Assembly: GCF_024166365.1 (NCBI RefSeq)
Contig: NC_064819.1
Span: forward strand, 4,910,501-4,974,500
Source of the DNA: Elephas maximus indicus
Lineage: Eukaryota > Chordata > Mammalia > Proboscidea > Elephantidae
Direction: 5' to 3'
Length of the DNA stretch: 64,000 bases
The notes beneath the pieces are model-generated. The model did not search any database. It was not told the origin of the DNA and saw only the letters and a list, made by a program, of their open reading frames with translations. How positions within the stretch are numbered: the first letter of the stretch is position 1; every line of letters starts with the position of its first letter. The position numbers and the translations under genes are program-made. Below are positions 12,149-23,424 of the stretch, in pieces.

Positions 12149-12675
12149 CACAATGACACATACACAGAGTCTAGAGGACTTCTTCCCTAGCAGTGAGTAT
12201 GGACGTCATAAAATCCTCAATTCCTACACCAGAAGGAGAAAAAACAGTGGGTAGATTTTTAACTCCGCAGATGATCCTTGAGTAATAGTTGATAAAATGG
12301 CATCTGCCCCATCTGACGTTTTCACCATAGGCATCCCATTAAGAGCAGTTTCTTCCCAGGCAGATGGAAAACATTTTGTATGGAGGGATGTGTAAAAGCC
12401 CTTAACCTGGGTCAATCTCCCCTTAGAGAGATAGGATCCCTGAAAGATGAATCATTTATTGATGAAGAGTAAAATTCCCCCCTCTTAAGCCAGTCAAATC
12501 TTCTGAAATCGTTGACGTCTCTCAATAGCCCATCTAAGGACGAAAAGATGGACTTTCTGCCTGATGTGAATATTGACAGCCATGGAGGTAATTCTTTAGG
12601 TTCATATAAAACCAAGAAAAAGAGGAAATCCATACAAGAGACAGAGGTTTCAGTCAATTACGCTATCTGGAATTC
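12149..12675 (+). pseudogene. Coding-like decayed sequence of unknown origin
   Basis: Directly after the recognisable L1, three frames in succession give protein-like text. 12209-12292 includes PTPEGEKTVGRFLTPQMILE, then another frame includes APSDVFTIGIPLRAVSSQ, then LREIGSLKDESFIDEE, a stop, and SPSKDEKMDFLPDVNIDS up to about 12675. The composition is acidic and Ser/Lys-rich with a KTKKKRKS basic patch, unlike L1 products. It looks like a frameshifted processed pseudogene or transduced exon, but I do not recognise the parent. No poly(A) is visible because an AfroSINE abuts its right edge. Divergent L1 3' UTR is the main alternative. Confidence 0.3.
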
Positions 12676-12680
12676 TACTG

Positions 12681-12848
12681 GAAACCCTGGTGGCATAGTG
12701 GTTAAGTGCTATGGCTGCTAATCAAGAGGTTGGCAGTTCAAATCCACTAGGCGCTCTTTGGAAACTCTATGGAGTAGTTCTATTCTGCCCTATAGAGTTG
12801 CTATGAGTCGGAATCGACTCAAAGGCAGTGGATTTGGTATTTGGTTTG
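12681..12848 (+). mobile_element. AfroSINE, full-length
   Basis: Sense copy: the tRNA-like head GGTGGCATAGTGGTTAAG, the B-box-like GTTCAAATCC, the body GTAGTTCTATTCTGCC, and the conserved GAGTCGGAATCGACTC block, ending in TTTGGTTT. Confidence 0.93.
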
Positions 12849-12921
12849 GAATTCTACTATCTAGAAGAGCCAACTCAGTAAATCTAAGGCTCTCAGAATA
12901 AAAAAGGCTCTAGGGATTATT

Positions 12922-13046
12922 AGGAAACCCTCGGGGTGTAGTGGTTAAGAGTTACAGCTGCTAACCAAAAGGTCTGCAGCTCAAATCTACCAGGCACTCC
13001 TTGGAAAGCATATGGGGCAGTACTACTCTGTCCTATAGGGTCACTT
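12922..13046 (+). mobile_element. AfroSINE, 3'-truncated
   Basis: The head and body are present (GGGGTGTAGTGGTTAAGAG to CTGTCCTATAGGGTCAC) but the GAGTCGGAATCGACTC tail is missing. Confidence 0.88.
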
Positions 13047-14006
13047 GGAAGCTGCTCAGATCATGGATAGCTTCTTCCTAAAGTGCTCTCTTACATATCC
13101 AGAGCCTGCCTACCTCCCTGACTGACTTGCCTGGAACCTCTCTGACTTCAAGTACCTCCAAGAGCAGCTGCTTACCCGGGTGCCATCACACTCTCACCTG
13201 TCCACCATTAATCCTTACAATTAGCTCCCTGCCCCAATTGGTTAGACCTGACCACAGCTGACCTCACCTGACCTCAGCTACCATCTGTTTCTGTGGTATA
13301 GCCTCAGGCAACTGCACGCTGTGTATCTGTACTCCAGTTATTACACTGAGTCTCCTACTGCTACTGTCCATGTGATAACAACTTCAACGATGAAATCCAC
13401 CAGAAAAAAATAACACTAAACCACATACATGTACTCATGTGCATGTGCACATGTGCGCGTGCACACACACACACACTGTTCAATGCTAAAAAATTATCAG
13501 ATTGTTGTAAAGCTAATTCCTGGAAAATAGAGTTGATTCTAATTATTTTTTTCTTTTTCCTGTTTTAAGCTTTTTTTTTTTTAATATAAAATATTCTCTT
13601 CAGTCAAATTTCTTTTTCAGGAAAAAAACCTTTATAAAATTATTTTCTGTTCCTACATGTATCAAACCATTGAGTTAATGTTCATAATTTTGTTAAAGAA
13701 ATCAGTAAAAAAAAAAAAGTGGGTTTTTCGTTTTTATAAATGTGGACAAAAAACAACTATTAGATTATAAAATATTTAGTTTTGGGCTGATGAAGTGTTA
13801 TGTAGAACCTCCTAGGAAAACTAATGAGTACAAAGCAGTGGTAAGCTTAGCAGAATATGGACGCTAGAGAAAAATGTGATCATTAATGCTGGGCATACAG
13901 TTAAGCAGAATTCAAGAGGGAAAAAACAGACCTATGCATTTGTAAATTATGAAAATGATATAATGAGATCTGACTCTAAGTATTTAGATGTAGACTATAA
14001 AAATAA
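13047..14006. other. Unassigned sequence
   Basis: Mixed sequence with a short CA/TG tract (13436-13476) and several A or T runs. No gene or confidently named repeat. Confidence 0.4.
13436..13476. repeat. Alternating purine-pyrimidine tract
   Basis: Interrupted (TG)n/(CA)n with CG steps (GTGCGCGTGCAC), ending in (AC)n. Sequence of this type can adopt Z-DNA and is usually polymorphic. Confidence 0.85.
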
Positions 14007-14140
14007 ATAAAACCACACCCATTCCCCTCAAGTCCCATGCAACTCATAGCAACCCTATAGGACAGAGTAGAACTACTCCATAGGGTTTCCAAGGAGCGGC
14101 TGGTGGATTGGAACTGCTGAAATTTTGGTCAGCAGCCGAA
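14007..14140 (-). mobile_element. AfroSINE, head-truncated
   Basis: Minus-strand body with the complement of the GAGT...CTC tail (CAACTCATAGCAACCCTATAG) and the middle block GTAGAACTACTCCATAGGG. The tRNA head is incomplete. Confidence 0.85.
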
Positions 14141-15924
14141 CTCAGATGTGGACTATAGCTAATCCAAAAATATGTAATCAGGGCTATATCTAAGCTAAAT
14201 ACATATTTAGGTAAATGTAAAAATATACATGTCTTTGCTTATATGTAAAACAAATTATACCAGTGTTTTGCTCGAGTTAATACTTTTAAACAAGAGAAGG
14301 TGAATCAGAAGGTTCATATAAAAGGTAACAGAGGAAACTGAACTACAGAAGAAAACAGGTTTTCTAAGGAGGAATAATAACTAGAGATATAAATGAATGA
14401 TGACTAAAAAAATGAAGTTTCAAGTGCTTTAAAAATCACTAACAAGATAAATTAAGGTAGGGAAAGGAAAGTAGACAGAATCTAACGGCAAGGAGCAAGC
14501 TGTGTAACAAATACTTGAAGAGTTGAGGACTTCTAAGAATGAAGGAGAGGCATCTGGACCACAAAGGGATTGCATATGCTTGGCAATCCTGTCTGTATAG
14601 TTTTACTGAACTGACCAAAGTATATTGATTTGTTTTGTTTTCTGCGATCATAATGGGTAGTTACTGAGCAATTGATTGTATCATTGTGCAGTTTGTTGAA
14701 TTTGGTCATTAAGATGGACGAAATGATTGGACCAAGCGTTTCATGGTCTGGTGATCTTGGTCACCTTAATGACCCAGGTGTATTGACTGCAGAAACCTGA
14801 CCACCATGCAGTCTCTCTGTCCGCAATTGCTATATTCTCGTCATCCATTACTGTCCTTACGGCTGTTTCCATGCTCTCTCTCTTTTTTTTTTTTAAGTCT
14901 CAGAATGAAAGTATTGTTAGTGAAGGTTTAAAATTAACACAGACCAACAAAGTAGCTATATTAAGGCATACAAATCTGTAATCATATTGTTGATAATGAA
15001 TTCATGAACACCACCTACTACAGAAAACTACTACTACTACAGAGATGATTTAAAAAAAAAAACTGCAAGATAAGCTTTTCCTATGGAATTATCTAATTAA
15101 GGTTTGTAAATCCTGATGTGCTTTCTTCTAATCCCGGCTCCAATGTAATTTTAGGTCAAACATTAAGTGTAAATTGGATCGTAGCCACTGAGGGGTGTGG
15201 CACCCTCATCTCCTGACTGGATTCACTGGGTCCGTGAAGCTACAGGCGTGGTCCTGTCTCCGATCCTGAGCCAGCACTGACTGGGGCAGACAGGCTTCAG
15301 CCTTGATTCCTAGACCTAAGGCCTGGAGATTAGCTGCAGCTGCTGGGTTTCCTTCATGCCTTAGGAGCATCCTCTGCTGGCCCTCAAACCCAAGTGCAGG
15401 ATGAGTCCTGGATGCCTGGGTAGTCCATGTCATAGTCCTACCTGTGACTGGCTCTGGTTATATCAAACTTTGGCCTTTCCCCTCCTTGGTCAATGACCAG
15501 TGGTTTGGAGACAGGCTTCCCCTCCCTAGGACTGGAGCCCCACCCTGAGCTAGAGCCTGGGACCCCACCTGGCACCTGTCAGCTCTCTGCTCCAGGAACT
15601 GGAGCCTTGCCCAAAACTCAGCCTTCTGGCAGGAATTCTGCAGCATATGGGCAGATCTTCTAGAATCATGACTGCCACCTGCCTGGCTCCCCAGGGCTCA
15701 CCCACTGCTGTGCCTGTCTTACCAGATTGAAACCGGTGTCCAAGATTGCCGGAATCATGCCTGAGCTTGCTCCATGGTTTTCAACCGGGCTTTGTCCTTA
15801 CCCTTTCTGGGGCTACCTCTATAGTTCTGTCTCCTTGGCTTCTGCTCTCCTCACCCTGTGTTTCTAATATCTAGCACGGTTCTCATGTAAAACCTACTCA
15901 GGCACAACTGAGGAGAAAGCATCA
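14141..15924. other. Unassigned sequence, with a G+C-richer block at about 15180-15880
   Basis: 14141-15179 is AT-rich without features. 15180-15880 is visibly richer in G and C than its surroundings, with short minus-strand open frames. It reads like part of an old LTR or a lost gene fragment, but I cannot place it. Confidence 0.4.
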
Positions 15925-16060
15925 AGCTGGGGGCCAGAAAACCAGAGTTCCTAGCACTGTCTCCAACACCAAGTACTCATTTCAACTTTCTCGGGCTCAG
16001 CTGCCTGAACCGTAAAATAAAGGTTATTGGAATATTGGATGCTGCGAACTCCTTTTAACT
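15925..16060 (+). mobile_element. MIR SINE (ancient, diverged)
   Basis: MIR-like order: AGAAAACCAGAGTTCCTAG, then CATTTCAACTTTCTCGGGC, TCAGCTGCCTGAACCGTAAA, and a weak match to the end. This is the usual 'leaves first, then cold count' MIR core in sense orientation. Confidence 0.55.
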
Positions 16061-16589
16061 CTGGTTGTCTTTAACTCTATGAAAAGGCTTAAGATCTGGT
16101 TTAGAGGTGTGAAGGAATCATGAAATGAGCATGTATACAGTTGGTGAAAAATATATCATCATCAGGATTACTCAGAGGTAGATATTGTATATTCTGATTT
16201 GGTTCTAGTTGATATTGTATTCACAATCTAGAAGACAGAGTAAGCAAAACACTAGTGAAATTTGAAATTATATTAATTTCTTAGTTATTTACCAGGACTG
16301 GTAAGGACCTTATAATACCTATGGTCCTAAAGAGGTTAGAAAGATGGGTAGAAAAGAAGAAAATTAGATTTTTGCCAAGGCAGAAATACTAATGTCAGGG
16401 GGAACAATTACTCATAACAAATGCTACACAGGTGAGGGAGGCAGCAGAAACAATGTCTAAACTATCCAGGGACAAGTTTAGTAAAATTTTTGAATTAAGA
16501 GAGCAATGGAGTAATGTAAGATAAAAGCAATATTGATCAAGAAACACAGAGCAGTGCTCACATGGTGACACCTGGTCTTACCCCTAAGG
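16061..16589. other. Unassigned sequence
   Basis: AT-rich; no gene or recognised repeat. Confidence 0.4.
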
Positions 16590-17060
16590 CAGGCCAGGGT
16601 TGGTTTCCAATCCCCTTCTTCCTTGCTTTCCTTCTACTTTGGAGGCTAAAAAAAGCAAGCTACATATGTTTTCAATCTCCCTGCTGTCTAGGTATGATCA
16701 CTTAACTCAGTTCCTACCAATGAAACAAGCAAAGCCTGCTAGGAAGATTCTGGAAGGGCTGTTACTTTCTTATAAAAGGAACAGATATTGGCATTGTACC
16801 TCCTACCCCTCTTGTACCTGCCTGGAAAGCAGCTCTGATACCTGAAGCTGAAACAGCCATTTTACTACCAGAGATAATACACACAGGATTGGGGGCAGGG
16901 GCACAAAACAGTTAAAGATGGTAGAACAGAGAGAAGAAAGAACTTGAATTCCTAATGAGGCCATCGATGAGAAGAGCCAAAACAGGCAATCATCTACCAC
17001 CATCCTCTTGTTAGAAAATAAAGTTGAACGCTTGTTTTTAAAATCATCATTAATTAGGTT
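16590..17060 (+). mobile_element. MLT1-type MaLR LTR, diverged
   Basis: MLT1-like blocks in order: CCAATGAAACAAGC, CTTATAAAAGGAACAG, CTGAAGCTGAAACAGCCATTT, AAAGATGGTAGAACAGAG, AATGAGGCCATCGATGAG, and AGAAAATAAAGTTGAA as the polyadenylation end. Confidence 0.55.
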
Positions 17061-17203
17061 TAGTTACTTATAGTTTTAAACTCTTCTTAATTGATCCCTC
17101 CCTTTTGTCCCTGGCTTTGTGTACACAGACACACGCTCCAAAACCTTTTACCCAACAGTGATGAGTCTTCGGTAAATGACAGAGTTGCCCTTTGTAATAA
17201 CAT

Positions 17204-17219
17204 GGGGGGGGGGGGGGGG
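17204..17219 (+). repeat. Poly(G) run of 16
   Basis: Sixteen uninterrupted G residues, long for mammalian unique DNA. It may form a G-quadruplex and is prone to sequencing error. Confidence 0.85.
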
Positions 17220-17469
17220 TGAATATAGGACAATGTGGTTTTATGTTCAAAAATTAAATTGGAAAAAAATTATCTCTGAAACTAATGAGTTTTAATATTG
17301 AAGCATTAATCTAGAGCTGAATACTGAAATCCTAGTTTGAGAATAGATGGACAGAAAAAGAGTACTGATCTCAAAAAGCCAGCATCAATTCAACAAGAAC
17401 AAATCATGTTAATTTCTTTGTTTCTTTCTTTGATTGCAGTATGAAGTATTAATTATGGGAATGTCATTC

Positions 17470-18235
17470 ATTCCGTGAAGATTTACTGAGTACCTAGGAT
17501 ATGCTGGACCATGTGCTAAGAACTGGAGATACAAGGATAAATAAAATTCCATCACCTCCTTATATAAACTAACAATCTAGTGATAAAAATAGGCAGGTAA
17601 AGAAATATGGTCAATGATGTGTGATAAGTATTTGGCAAGAGTTTTTTTTTTTTTTTTCACAAGAAAGGATAATAACATATAAGAAATGGTGGTATGAGGC
17701 ATGTGGTCATGTTTTACAGAAGAGAGTTTATTTAAGGTGTTAGAAGAATGAGAATTCATTCACTAAACAACGGGGAAAATTATTCTGTGAAGTGAATACA
17801 TACATGTAAAGGGATGGAGATAATTAATATAAAGACCTCTTTGGAAGATGCAGTGAATTAGGTGGCTAGGGGAGAGGTTTGAGGGATGTCATAAGGGAGG
17901 TAGGCAGGCTGTGTGATGGCAAAGCATTTGAATTTTATCCTACAGGTTACTGGAAGTCACTGTAGGGTATTAAGTACAGGAGGTCCATGATCTGGTAGGT
18001 TTGTTTTAGAAAGATGACTCTGGCTGTGGGGTAGAGGATGGATTAAATAAGTAAGAAACTGAAGACAGGGGAGTAACTAGAAAATGATCACACACACACA
18101 CACACAATATTGGGCAAGAAATGAGAAGCTAAAGTAATGACAGGTAGGAGAATGGTGACTTATTGAATGTAGATGAAGAGGAAAAGAAAGGTTTCCAGGA
18201 TATTCCTGGCCTGGGCAAATGGGTGAGTGTTTTTC
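17470..18235 (-). mobile_element. L2 LINE fragment (ancient)
   Basis: The plus strand shows the complement of an L2 3' end: TTTACTGAGTACCTAGGATATGC, CTGGAGATACAAGGATAAATA, GAAAGATGACTCTGGCTG and GAGAATGGTGACTT, in L2 antisense order. An (AC)n microsatellite at about 18089-18107 and a T run near 17642 interrupt it. Confidence 0.7.
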
Positions 18236-18284
18236 CCCACCAAACGGGATAAGGCTTATGGGAATAAGAACATATTTGGTTTGG

Positions 18285-18340
18285 TATAAGGTTGCTATGA
18301 GGTGAAATTGACTCAACAGCAATGGTTTGGTTTTTGGTTT
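18285..18340 (+). mobile_element. AfroSINE 3'-end fragment
   Basis: Only the tail is left: GGTTGCTATGAGGTGAAATT, GACTCAACAGCAATGG and TTTGGTTTTTGGTTT. Confidence 0.75.
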
Positions 18341-18495
18341 ACATATTTGGGTGAAAGGATGCAGGGGGAATATAAAATGTTCACTTCATGAACATAAATC
18401 ATGTAAGTGGAGATCTGCAGTTGAAGGAGAACCCCAAAGAGGTGTGGGCTGAAAATACTGAAAAGAGAGTCATACACAAAATACGTGGTGCTAGA

Positions 18496-19030
18496 AGAAC
18501 TAGATGATGCCCAGCTATAATTGATGACCGCCCTGACAGGGAACACAACAGAGAACCCCTGAGGGAGCAAGAGAGCAGTGGGATGCAGACGTCAAATTCT
18601 CATACAAAGACCAGACTTAAAGGTCTGACTGAGACTAGAAGGACCCCAGTGGTCATGGTCCCCATACCTTTTGTTACCCCAAGATGGGGACCATTCTCAA
18701 AGCCAACTCTTCAGACAGGGATTGGACTAGACAATAGGATAGAAAATGATACTGGTGAGGAGTGTGCTTCTTGAATCAAGTAGACACATAAGACTATGGG
18801 GGCAGCTCCTGTCTGGAGGGGAGATGAGAGGGCAGAGGGGGTCAGAAGCTGGCCAAATGGACATGAAAATAGAGAGTGGAGAGAAGGAGCATGCTGTCTC
18901 ATGGGAAGAGCAACTGGGAGTATACAGCAAGGTGTATATAAATTTTTGTATAAGAATTACTTGATCTGTAAACTTTCACTTAAAGCACAGTAAAAATGTA
19001 AAATAAAAAAAAGTTCCTCCTTAAAAAAAT
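18496..19030 (+). mobile_element. 5'-truncated L1 (3' UTR only) with target-site duplication
   Basis: It matches the 3' UTR of the L1 at 24913-26209, from GATGCCCAGCTATAA to the end at TGTAAACTTTCACTTAAAGC, followed by an A-rich tail. The flanks share AAAA(T/A)ACGTGGTGCT(A/G)GA at 18477-18495 and about 19029-19046, a target duplication typical of L1 endonuclease insertion. Confidence 0.88.
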
Positions 19031-19046
19031 AAAACGTGGTGCTGGA

Positions 19047-19868
19047 GACTATGGGCCATTGCTGAGAATCCCCAGGAAAGTGATAAATGAGTGCTTGAAA
19101 TGTGGCAAGGAGAAAGAGAAGACACTCAGAGAAGTACAAATAAAATCCAAAGTGTGAGAGGTCACTGAAAGAAAGATAAAAGAAAATTAAAGCAAAAATA
19201 AAAGAAAGGTAAGAGGAAAAAATGAGAAATAGGAGTGTTTTAGGCTTGTCAAAAAAGCTTCAGAGAAGCGTTGTAAGGTAAGAAATAAAAAGGTTTTGTT
19301 TTCTAAATTGGTAGCTATGAGGTTCCTGCTGTATTGACCTATATAAGGCCAGTGGAGTGGTGAAGGTAAAAGGCAAATTACAAAGAAGTATTGAAAAGGT
19401 GGTGAGGAAGTGAAGATGGTGGAGGGGAAGGGGAAGGGATCAATAAGATGGAGAGCTAGGGCTGAAGGAAAATATTTTAAGATACAGAACAATCTAGAGT
19501 TCTTTTTAAAAACAAAGATATTCAGTTGAGAGGAAGAGGTTGATGATGTAAGAGAGGGAATAGAAGGAGCAAGGTGTATGAGAAATTAACAGAAAATGGA
19601 ATTCCAAATATGGAAAGGAAAACTCTTTCACCTCCACCTTGCCAGGTTGAAATGCAGCTAAGTCTAAAGGCAGGGGAACAGCAAATGGGTGGATTCCCTA
19701 CCTGAATGCACCTACTTTCTAAGTGAGAATAAGGTACTGGCCATCTGCTGAGGATGAAGGGGGACAGAGAGAATAGCAAGTCAAGGAGAGTGGGAAAAAA
19801 TTGAAATACACAATATTCCAAATGGTAGGAAAAAAACAGTGAAGACACAAAGATTTTTATATGCTGTC
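19047..19868. other. Unassigned purine-rich sequence
   Basis: Purine-rich on the plus strand, which makes long minus-strand open frames by composition only. No gene supported. Confidence 0.4.
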
Positions 19869-20034
19869 TGGAAACCCTGCTGGCATAGTAGTTAAGAGCT
19901 ACGGCTGCTGACCAAAAGTTTGGCAGTTCAAGGCCACCAGGCACTCCTTGGAAACTTATGGGGCAGTTCTACTCTGTCTTATAGGGTCGTTATGAGTCAG
20001 AATCGACTCAACGGCAACGGGTTTGGTTTTGGTT
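19869..20034 (+). mobile_element. AfroSINE, full-length
   Basis: Sense copy from GGAAACCCTGCTGGCATAG to the GAGTCAGAATCGACTCAACG block and GGGTTTGGTTTTGG. Confidence 0.92.
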
Positions 20035-20576
20035 ACATGCTGTTTATGTGCAGGGTGTGCTAGAAAGATGGAAGTACAGGGGCAATTTGAAAAGACAGAA
20101 GGCATAATTGATGAATCCTGGAGGAAGCGGTCAGCTTTGCATAGGGAGAGTATAAGCACTTTTTTATTACATGAGAAGAAAGTGAGGGTTTATGTGCTTC
20201 ATTCCTGCATTTCATAAATTATCTCTCCAGAGCCTTATGGACAGGGTAGACAAATTTGGACTGGACGCAAAGGCAGTTCAGCAGACAAATGCCTCATTGG
20301 ATCAAAGCTGATAAATGATTTGATGCTTGTGTGGAAGGAGAATTCTATTTGCGTGGCCAAAGATTCTGTCCTTGGCCCTGCGTGGTGAAGCATTTTTTTT
20401 CAATTTAGTGCCTTGGCTACAGATACTCAAGGCTTGCTCATCAAATGTGTGGATGACATGAAGCCAGAAGGGATAAAGATGACAGAGATGTTGAATGACA
20501 GAATTAGGATCCAAAGAGTTATTGAGAGAATGAAGTAATGGGTTGACTATAACAAGATGAGATTAAACAAGAATAC
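20035..20576. other. Unassigned sequence
   Basis: No gene or recognised repeat. Confidence 0.35.
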
Positions 20577-20581
20577 ACATA

Positions 20582-21100
20582 TGTCATGGATTGAATTATG
20601 TCCCCCCAAAAATACATGTATCGACTTGGTTAGGCCATGATTCCCGGTATTGTGTGGTTGTCCTCCATTTTGTGATTGTAAATTTCTGTTAAGAGGATTA
20701 GGGTGGGATTGTAACACCACCCTTACTTAAGTCGCTTCCCTGATCTAATGTACAGGGTGTTACCCTGGGATGTAGCCTGCACCACTTTTTAACTCTCAAG
20801 AGATAAAAGGAAAAAGAAGCAAGCAGAGAGTTGGGGACCTCAAACCACCAAGGAAGCTGCCCCACGAGCAGAGACTGTCCTTTGGACACCGGGTCCCTGC
20901 GCCTGAGAAGCTTCTTCACCAGGGGAAGATTGAGGACAAGGACTTTCCTCCAGAGCTGACAGAGACAGAAAGCCTTCCCATAGAGCCGATGCCCTGAATT
21001 TGGGCTTGTAACCTACTAGACTGTGAGAAAATAAATTTTCCTTTGTTAAAGCCATCCACTTGTGGTATTTCTGTTATGGCAGCACTAGATGACCAAGACG
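20582..21100 (+). mobile_element. Solo LTR, ERVL/MaLR-like, sense copy
   Basis: A 519-bp element that begins TGTCATGGATTGAATTATG and ends at GACCAAGACG, where the final CA has mutated to CG. It has a perfect 5-bp target duplication ACATA at 20577-20581 and 21101-21105. A polyadenylation signal sits in GAAAATAAATTTTCC near its end. Same family as 2359-2873. Confidence 0.9.
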
Positions 21101-21351
21101 ACATATAATTTTTTACCCAGGTGAAAAGAAAAACTTAACAAAAGAAAGAGACAATTTCAGAAAGATGGTGAGAGTGCTTAATATAGCAGCAGTAAGTAGC
21201 ACTAAACATTGAAAACAAATGTTTCAGAATTTTAGTTGGAATAGATTAGTGGTATGCTGAACATGGCTAGCACCAGCTTGTGAGAAAGAAGCAACTGTTA
21301 ATTTCCCAGGTATTTTTTGAGCTAGTTGTTAAACAGCCATAATTTAAAATT

Positions 21352-21670
21352 GTCGTCGTTGTTAGGTGCCATCGAGTCACTTCCAACTCACAGTGACCCC
21401 ATACACAACAGAGCGAAACACTACCCTGTCCTGCGCCATCCTCACAATAGTTGTTATGCTTGAGCACGACATGTTACTACCGCTGTGTCAATCCATCTTG
21501 TTGAGGGTCTTCCTCTTTTTCCCTGATCCTCCATTTTACCAAGCATGATGTCCTTCTCCAGGGACTGATCCCTCCTAATAACGTGTCCAATGTACGTGAG
21601 ATTTAGTCGCACCATCCTTGCTTCTAAGGAGCATTCTCATTGTACTTCTTCCAGCACAGATTTGTTTGTT
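21352..21670 (-). mobile_element. RTE-clade LINE, 3' end
   Basis: Minus-strand copy starting at the (GTT)n edge with GTTAGGTGCCATCGAGTCA, then the TGTGTCAATCCATCTTG and ACCAAGCATGATGTCC blocks seen in other RTE copies here. It is 5'-truncated. Confidence 0.85.
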
Positions 21671-23275
21671 AATTAATTGTTGTTTAATTAAAAATTAAAT
21701 TATATAAATAAAAAATTATGTTAAAAACTGAGGTAATAAATATCAAAAACATATCACTTCCTAATTAAGTTTTATTACATTTTACTATTATCTATTGAGG
21801 TTACTTGTGTCAGTTGTGTCTGTTTATTGCTGTGCTGTACATTTTTCTTCAGCTTTGTATTCAGCGACATACATTCGTAGCTTGAAATAGGCCATGGTGG
21901 GAGTATATACACCACAGAAATTTTCAAGTGTTACAAATCACGTCCTTTCCACCTCCAGACAGACAATGAGACGGTTGTTCAACATTTACCAACATACCAT
22001 TTAACAAATTCACCTTTAATTTCTATGGTGATACACACACACACACACACACACAGAGCTCTTGGCAGCTCTGTGATGTATTAAATTGATGAATAATATC
22101 TAAAATTATTGCTGTGATTTACTCACTCCTCCAGTATAGTCCTTCCTCATCTCAAGTATATTTATTAGTTATGGATGTTATTGTTTTTTAAGGGATATAG
22201 ATAAATTGTAGTGCACTGAATGAAAGAGGAGAATTTCCAGAATGAAAGGACTCAAATTCTTGTTAAACGATGAATAGCTCAAAGAGTGCTTAGGGTGCAG
22301 AAGAGTCTAGGCAGAAGAATAAGTTATATACAACCACTTGCCCAAACAATATGAGGAAGGAATATTATGTTTGATGACCCCACGGCATTCAACCAGGACT
22401 AACAGGTGGATCTTTTAAGGAGACAAGCAACAGGTCCCACAGGAAAAAATATCTTAACAATTGTCAAAAGTTAAAAATTACAAGTTTTGGAAGTAACACT
22501 TTTTCCTTTATGCATAGGATATTTTAACACTTGGTAACATCAAATGCAGAACAGGGCTGGAAGATTGTATAGGTCTCATCCAACCTCCAGGAATCTTGGA
22601 AGTTCAGGGGCGTGCAATGAGAATGACTAAAGGCATGCAGGGACCAATTTCTGTGAAGTTAATTCTTTGCAAGCTTAATAAGAGAGAGCCTATATCCTCA
22701 ATGTCCTTCAGACTGAAGCATAACCACTCTGATTAAGGCCCAGAAGATGGCAATTTGCTAATGTGAGGGGAAAATTGTCCAGATATAACAGATATTAGGA
22801 ATGAGGATGACAAAACTTTAATGACTTCCTCAATTTAAAAAAAGTAAACAAAACACTGGAGTGATTAGTTAGTGGCAATGAAAGAGACATGACATTTGTG
22901 AGCTCCTATTTAAGTAATTTGAATCTTCCAAATGCTGTATGGTCTAAAGAAGTGAATTAGAAAATAAAAACTGATATAAATATAGCATCACCTTCCAGTA
23001 TTCAACACTTTTATGGGGATTAGGAAGACTACATGATCTTGGACATAGTACAATTGTAGATAGCTTAGGAGAGTTATTACATGCTACTTTCATCTGAGAA
23101 ATTCAGAAAGGAGTGTGTTAATCAAACAAGAAAGATTCATAAGCCTGAATGGTAGCATTTAATTTTAGAGGAGTTTAGGATTTTGAGATAATAGAAAGAA
23201 GTAGAGAACTTAGAGTAGAGAAGTTAGAGAACTTGGAAGTAGGGAACTGGAAATCAGTAGAGGGATTTTGGGGAA
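21671..23275. other. Unassigned sequence with an (AC)n microsatellite at 22032-22056
   Basis: About 1.6 kb of AT-rich sequence with no open frame or recognised repeat apart from the dinucleotide run. Confidence 0.4.
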
Positions 23276-23424
23276 TCTAAACCCTGGTGGTGTGGTGGTT
23301 AAGAGCTATAGCTGCTAACGCAAAAGTCAGCAGTTTGAATTTACCAGGTGCTCCTTAGAAACTCTATGGGGCAGTTCTACTCTGTATTATAGGGTCACTC
23401 ATTGGCAACGGGTTTTTTGTTTTA
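23276..23424 (+). mobile_element. AfroSINE with deleted tail block
   Basis: Head CCCTGGTGGTGTGGTGGTTA and body present. The GAGTCGGAATCGACTC block is deleted between GGGTCACTC and ATTGGCAACGGG. Confidence 0.88.

Noticed and set aside
19187..19944. Minus-strand open frames of 101 and 140 codons
   Set aside because: They lie in purine-rich DNA, have low-complexity Ser/Leu/Phe composition, and the second overlaps an AfroSINE head; no domain was seen.
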